This document shows, one piece after another, positions 58,292 through 64,000 of a stretch of 64,000 bases of DNA; position 1 is the stretch's first letter; each line of letters starts with the position of its first letter. The stretch is from Anthopleura xanthogrammica. Taxonomy: Eukaryota; Cnidaria; Anthozoa; Actiniaria; Actiniidae. The notes beneath the pieces are model-generated. The model made no database searches and was not told where the DNA came from. It worked only from the letters and a program-made list of their open reading frames with translations. The stretch spans positions 24,454,578-24,518,577 of the forward strand of contig OZ025206.1 in the NCBI GenBank assembly GCA_964019055.1, read 5' to 3'. The position numbers and the translations under genes were made by a program.

Positions 58292-60187
58292 GTAAGTAGC
58301 TGAAATCTTTACATAGAATATCTTATATTTACCTGTACATAGCTGTAGTTTTATGAGAATCAATCTTTATATGGATATAATAATAAATGTAATAAATAAT
58401 TACGAAATTCAACTTTTCATGATCAAAAACGCAAATAATGACAAAAACGTAGATGGAATTATAGTAATTTAGGAACGGTTCTTATTTTGCTAAGAAAAGA
58501 GTCGTTAGAAGAAAATGGGCTTTTCGAGTTCATACTTTTTAGCTCGCTTCTTGGTTCAGGTTAAAAGCGAATTTGAATCTAAAGCTTTTTTTTTTTTTTT
58601 GTGCACCTTTTTTTTATTTGTTTATTATTATTTGTTTTTTTGTTTTTTAATGCTTTGGGCTCAACTTTGTTGTTTTTGGATTCAGACTCACTTATAATAA
58701 CCGATTCTTTTCCACATAAGATAGAAAAAACTTAATATTAAATAACAATTAAAATTTTCTTTGCCATAAAATTTAAATCTATCGAGAACGCTAACTGTTA
58801 AAAGTTAATTCGTCGTAGCAACGTCCAGAAATTTCATCGTTTGCCTAGCAATCTTTATACATAACCTAGCGATAAGCCCTAATGGTTGTCGGAACGTTGT
58901 TTTTAAATACGTCTGTGAATAGTTTTTAAGCTGAAGTATTCTGTACATCCCCTTAGGCTTAGCGAATATTAGCTGGTACATTAATTTTACGATAGACGGT
59001 GATAGCAGCCAAGAAATGCCGGTGTTTGGTTCACTGGATAAGTTAAGAAAAAGCGTGCCAGCGAGTCAGCATGAGTTGGATTTGATTAAAAATTGCTCAC
59101 GTACGGATGCTAAATTAAGGCAGTTCTTTTGCATGTGAAAGAAAAAGCCAAACAAAATGGTTTCGTGACAGAATAAAGCAAAGAGAAAAAGCAAACAAAC
59201 GACGAAACTCCCAAATAAGAGCACTTAAAAAACAAATAAACAAATAAATAAATAAATAAACAAACAAAGAAACAAACAAAGAAACAAACAAAATCGCATG
59301 AACAAGCTAAGAGAGAGCAGAAAGACGGAATAAAATTCACTTAAATATGAATAATTAGTCAGAATATATTTTGTTTTAACTGTCAGTCATTTTTACCTCA
59401 AATAACAAAAAATATTCACTTGAAATCTTCATACTTTGACTAGCAACGGCCTTGTTTTCACCGATATTATATTCAACATATATCACTTTGACGTAAGGGG
59501 AATATTTGAAAAAGATTTTACGTTGAGCGTTCAATTACTACACATTTTTACCTAACCTTTTGAAAAACTACTCGGGAAGTCTCCTTTTATCTTAGTAAGC
59601 ATTTAGATGTAAAAGAAACACGATATTTATCTCTTAGTTCTTATTAGAAGTGCCGCTTCAATCGAGGAGAATTTCAAAACGTTTTCAAAATAATGGTTTA
59701 TAACCAATATAAGAAAAAGCCTTTCAAAGTGACAGTGAAGCCATGTTATGAATCGTTTGTCAGTTAAATTTATTCAATAAATATTTCATTCAGCAAAGAG
59801 ATTGACCCAATATTATCATGTGGCCATGAAATAAAAGCAAGTCACTCGGGGTAATGGCTTTGATCTGTCCCAATAAAATTAAACTTGTAACCGAGAATGA
59901 GGAGAATAAAACAGTGTGAGAGGCCGATACGAATCTAGTGGATCACTATTAGTAAAGTACGATAGTCGTTCTTGTTTGAAGTGTGCAATGTGCCTTGAAA
60001 AGCTTTTAAATAAAGGATCTTAGGACATTAAAGTTGATATGAGTTAAGGATTTGTATATGTGTGCGATATTGTCGTTATTCCATGCCTTTTAAGACTTGT
60101 GATTTCAATATCTCTGATCATAAGTGGCATGGACCGCCTAGGACGTGTTTACTTGTGACGATAGTGAGATAGAATGAATCCACGCGA

Positions 60188-60362
60188 TGCAATGGACCTC
60201 TTTAGCTTGGGCGTAATGTTTTGCCCATTTCAGACCACATGTCATTCCCTTGAGTATCATTTCTTCGTTTGGACGCAAATAAAACAAAAAATCCTGTTCT
60301 CAAGGGATTGACACGTGGTCTGAAATGAGCAAAACCAACGCCCAACTGAGCTAAAGAGTTCT
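60188..60362. mobile_element. Family B palindromic MITE, copy 3
   Basis: Left arm GACCTCTTTAGCTTGGGCGT, right arm ACGCCCAACTGAGCTAAAGA, with the internal TTTCAGACCACATGTCAT mirrored by GACACGTGGTCTGAAATG. Confidence 0.82.
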
Positions 60363-60519
60363 ATTTGTTTCCCACCATCTGGCAATGCAAACAATTTCAA
60401 CAGTCTTTGGGCAATTGGCATACTGAAGTAAATGATAGAGTGACCAAAATAATAAAAATAAAATAAATAAATGAGAATTAAAAGTTGCTCTTCCTCCACT
60501 GCATCCCAATTCGAATTTA

Positions 60520-60690
60520 GAAGTTGATTTTTTTGGGAGGGAAGAAAAACCAGAGAACCCGGAAAAACCCTCGAAGCACAGGAGAGAACCAACAAACAAC
60601 TCTACTCACATACGACATCGGAACCAGCGGGGCTCGAACTAGGGTCGCCTTGGTGAGAGGCAAGCGCTCTCACCGCTTCACCACCCGTGC
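60520..60690 (-). mobile_element. tRNA-derived SINE, best copy
   Basis: On the minus strand: AGCACGGGTGGTGAAGCGGT then GAGAGCGCTTGCC (box A region), AAGGCGACCC, box B AGTTCGAGCCCCG (60630-60642), then a body with TTCTCTCCTGTGCTTCG and CCGGGTTCTCTGG. Polymerase III promoter spacing is consistent with a tRNA-type SINE; not a functional tRNA because the acceptor stem does not close. Confidence 0.85.
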
Positions 60691-61815
60691 TTTCCCAATG
60701 CTTTTATACAGGCTATACTAGCTAACGATTACTTTTTTGGGCTGGCTGTTCGATTAGGACAGTGCAATGCAAAGGGAGAAAAACTGCTCAAAATTACAAA
60801 GTGCATTTGTTCAGAGTATTATTTAAACTCACTCAATGCTTTTTTCTTCATTTTTCATTTATTTTTCTTTCGTGGGTCGGACTTTTATACTTTTACATTT
60901 TTCGTTTGTTAGGTTTTTTTTTTCTTTCTTGCTTTTTCAAATTTGTTTGTTCATTTGTTCATTTGTTTGTTATAATTACTCTTTTCTCTTTTTTCTTTCC
61001 TTCTCAGTATCATCTAGTTACTATTCCTCTTCGTCCTTCTTCTTCGTCCCTTTCCTTCAACTCTTCCTCCTCCTCTTCTTCTTCTTCTTCTTCTTCTTTT
61101 ACTTACTTCTCTCTCTCTTTCTCTGTCTCAATCTAGGGCTATAAATGAAAACTGAACAATTATTAAGACTATTAAGAATTTGAAACTCGAGCATGGTTTA
61201 TTTTTTCACGGCCATAAATGCATGTTAATCTATCTCGCAGGCAGGCACAGCTGCCATACAAAGCACTTAATGGTTCAGAATCAATTACATCCGCTTATAG
61301 TACATAAAACATGTTGATATCGGATGTACAATTATACTGAAATCGTTATTGTAACAATAGAACATTAAAACTGGCCAAATATTTAGTCGGACTAAGATGA
61401 CAAAGATGAGTTCAACACTTATCATTTCCTCATGTTTGATTATTGCTACTATTTTATAGGTTAACTAAGACGTCCGTCCTAAGGTTTAATTTCTTTTGAT
61501 TGTCAATAAAAAATAAAATAATTGTAGCAAGCAGAAATACTTCTGTATAAGATAATAGAATGATGAATGTACAAGAGACCCTAAAAAAATCAAATGAGTT
61601 AAATTTATTTAAAAAAAACTTTACCAGTACTAGAAAGAGCACTTTTACTTTTGTAGCCCTACAAAGATTATGTCAGTTTTATATCGGCCGAGAAAAATGG
61701 AGTTGAAAATTTCTGGCATTATTTTTTTACTCAGTTTAATTTTAACTCATTCGAATTTGCGGCCACCATTTTGGCAAAGGATCTATTAAGCATATATTCA
61801 TCCAAATTTTGCATT

Positions 61816-62019
61816 CAATAGTCCTCTTCACAGTTCCCTGCGCTGTCTTGAAAGGTAGCTGTGCCTTTTCATCCAAATGAGACATGAAAGTAACTTAGCA
61901 ATGATAGAGTTCTTTTTCTAACACCTTGCAAGCTCACCGTTTGTCTCCCATCGATGCAAACTGAAGGCACAGCTAGCTACCTTTCAAGATAGCGCAGAGA
62001 ACTGTGAAAGGGTCTATTT
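61816..62019. mobile_element. 204-base fold-back element
   Basis: CAATAGTCCTCTTCACAGTT and GTCTTGAAAGGTAGCTGTGC are mirrored at the right by GCACAGCTAGCTACCTTTCA and AACTGTGAAAGGGTCTATTT. Confidence 0.87.
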
Positions 62020-62585
62020 GTTCTGTTTTTTTATAGTTCACTGGGTTTTTTTTTTTTTTTTTTTTTTTTGCTTTTGACATGCTGGACACACTATTTCCAT
62101 ATCACCATTTTCCTCTTTATAACAAATTATATATTCCTAGTTTGTTTTCCTAGTTTTCTTTTTGCCTGAGTTTTTTTTTAACTTGTTATTATACGAATAT
62201 TTTCTCGCTACTTTCAAAACCTGCCTTTACTCGTTGCTACTTTACCATTACCATCTACATTACCATTTATTTTTTGACGTTTTTGAAAATTATTTTCCTG
62301 TAAATCTATTTATTTAGATTTTTTTTGGATTGATTTCCCGTGCATCGCGTGATGGTATCCAAGAGTGGTTTCTGTTTTTTGATTAGTGAGATGATATTAA
62401 CGTCGCATTCAAAACATCGGCTATCTATCTCATGGTTTAAGCCAGGAGGCTTGACGTGACTGTTTTGCACAGATAACATTTACTGCATGAATATCATGAT
62501 GAGAATACTTCAAACGAAGAGCATATGTGTGTGTTTGCCCCAAGCCAGGCCGAAACCATCTGTAAAACACACGAAAACACAACAG

Positions 62586-62633
62586 AAAGACAGACAGACA
62601 GAACAGACAGACAGACAGACAGATAGAAGGACG

Positions 62634-62664
<31 letters not shown>
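62586..62664. repeat. CAGA tetranucleotide array
   Basis: ACAGACAG units with a few substitutions. Confidence 0.96.
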
Positions 62665-62865
62665 CGACAAACAATGATATGACGGGTATATCGGGACGAT
62701 TCAATGAATGGAAAAAGGAACGAACAAAAAATGGAGGGATACAAGAATGAATCAAACAAACAGATGACAAAAATAGATTAAATATTTTTAAAATATTGTA
62801 ATAGGGATTCTCATCATTACCTCGATATTATAGCTCTACTATTCGTTTATATACTTATTTCATTA

Positions 62866-62957
62866 AAGGTAGTCACCAGAAAAGTCACAAAGCTGTGACC
62901 GGCAAGGATTATGGGTAGTATATTTTACATATTTCAAACACCTTGATAACTATTGTT
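62866..62957. repeat. Dispersed repeat, copy 2
   Basis: Inverted match of 29812-29930. A further degenerate piece follows at about 63090-63150 (TGGTGACCAACTTTATTGAA). Confidence 0.72.
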
Positions 62958-63423
62958 AGACTTGGGATCGTTTACCAGTTACAGTTTTACCTCCTCTTAT
63001 CATCCCCAAGCGGTGATTTGTGTCACAACGTACGGTTTGCTTGTTTGATATTTTAAAATAATTCCCCATGAACCTCAACGACCTTTCTATAGGTTGTTGG
63101 TGACCAACTTTATTGAAATAAGTATATATTGCGCATGCGTGATAAGCGTTCTTGGCTGACATCGATCATGAGCCATACGGTTATTCCCCATCATAATCCG
63201 TCTCATTCACTTCAAAACTGTCATGCATGGAGGTTAAGAAAAAATGTTCAATTTCGCTGCATGACAGTTGTAAAACTCGTCAACGACTGAGCGCGCGTTA
63301 TGCATGTGGGATTTAAAGATTTAGCTTAGCGGGGGTATTGCTTTATTTTTATTAGCTAGAAGACTGTCAAACCAAAAATATATATTATAGATTTCAATGT
63401 GGCGTCGATTTTATCAGGCCATA

Positions 63424-63590
63424 CCCTGAAACAACCTCTGGGCTGATCAAAGTCAGGCATGGCTAACTCACAGATCGAACCCTGAAACAACCTCTGGGCT
63501 GATCAAAGTCAGGGCATGGCTAACTCACAGATCGAACCCTGAAACAACCTCTGGGCTGATCAAAGTCAGGGCACGGCTAACTCACACAGA
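63424..63590. repeat. 57-base tandem repeat, three units
   Basis: CCCTGAAACAACCTCTGGGC followed by TGATCAAAGTCAGGGCATGG and CTAACTCACAGATCGAA, three times with little divergence. Same unit as at 38070-38400. Confidence 0.95.
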
Positions 63591-63611
63591 TTCTAAACTA
63601 CGAACAAAGAT

Positions 63612-63835
63612 AAGGAGTGATACGTAGTCTGAAATGGGAAAACATTACAGCCAAACGAATATGGTATATTAGATCAAGCGCAAGAGTTGTTTTTCCCCTA
63701 TATGTGCACGCATCGTATAGCCTATTCAATTTTTCCCATTATAGACCACGTGTCATCCCCTAGGGTATCATTTCTTTGTTTGACGGCTGCGCACAAGAAG
63801 ACACATGAATATCCACACGACTCAAACGAACCTTG
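63612..63835. mobile_element. Family B fragments, copy 4
   Basis: GTAGTCTGAAATGGGAAAAC near 63630 and ATAGACCACGTGTCATCCCC near 63740 match the two arms of family B in rearranged order. Confidence 0.65.
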
Positions 63836-64000
63836 TGAACTGAAAAATCGGCCAAAAATAACGGACACGCACCAAATTAATATTTTATGAAACTTTATGG
63901 CTGAATTTAAGAATCTAACAATTTAATGACACAAAGATCTGAGTATTAATACCTAATGCAATTTTCGAGTTGACAAAACAGATGAATTATATTCGTTAAG

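Larger units (their letters stand above)
58292..64000. other. Downstream of the third GPCR exon: no second exon seen
   Basis: Searched by eye on the plus strand for DRY, loop 2 cysteine, TM6 and NPxxY coding; none found. The region has simple repeats (AAAC/AAAT at 59225-59290, TCT at 61040-61100), a SINE and MITEs. Confidence 0.55.

Noticed and set aside
60620..60690. A tRNA gene on the minus strand
   Set aside because: Box A and B are present, but the cloverleaf arms do not close and the same unit with a SINE body recurs at 27205 and elsewhere; a SINE fits better.
63424..63590. CRISPR-like regular repeat
   Set aside because: Units are contiguous without unique spacers and match a SINE-associated satellite at 38 kb; eukaryotic context.

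Overview
The window is metazoan nuclear DNA, most probably from an anthozoan cnidarian (coral or sea anemone relative). This is inferred from AT-rich DNA with GT-AG introns, a modular secreted/membrane protein carrying an ShKT domain, intron-poor rhodopsin-type GPCRs, and a dense load of MITEs, a tRNA-derived SINE and microsatellites. No database search was possible, so the species is not identified.

Layout. (1) About 170-890: a tandem array of higher-order repeats. (2) 3103-21856, plus strand: one modular gene. Seven exons join in a single frame: signal peptide, LamG/concanavalin-like domain, EGF, ShKT, single transmembrane helix, short cytoplasmic tail (527 aa). A 1.6 kb Ser/Thr/Pro-rich reading frame in its 12 kb intron has splice sites at 15575 and 17176 that keep the phase-1 frame. 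I therefore read it as an internal mucin-like stalk exon of the same gene (1061 aa form), with a separate nested gene as the alternative. The same region can also yield a form ending at a stop codon embedded in an AATAAA. (3) 22-34 kb: no gene recognised; many MITEs and SINE pieces. (4) 34691-35965, minus strand: a complete single-exon peptide-receptor-like GPCR. (5) 36-48 kb: repeats, a 430 bp TTCG array and a decayed non-LTR retrotransposon broken by later insertions. (6) 48752-50434, minus strand: a complete two-exon GPCR. (7) 50.5-57.8 kb: nested MITEs and large microsatellites. (8) 57950-58291, plus strand: the first exon of a third GPCR, paralogous to (6) and ending at the same intron position; its second exon was not found before the window ends. 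(9) 58.3-64 kb: repeats only.

The genes do not form an operon-like unit. The modular protein looks like a cell-surface or matrix adhesion protein with proprotein-convertase sites. The three GPCRs are putative neuropeptide/amine-type or orphan receptors, two of them a divergently oriented paralogous pair. Exon boundaries are read by eye from splice consensus and frame continuity; none was tested against transcripts.
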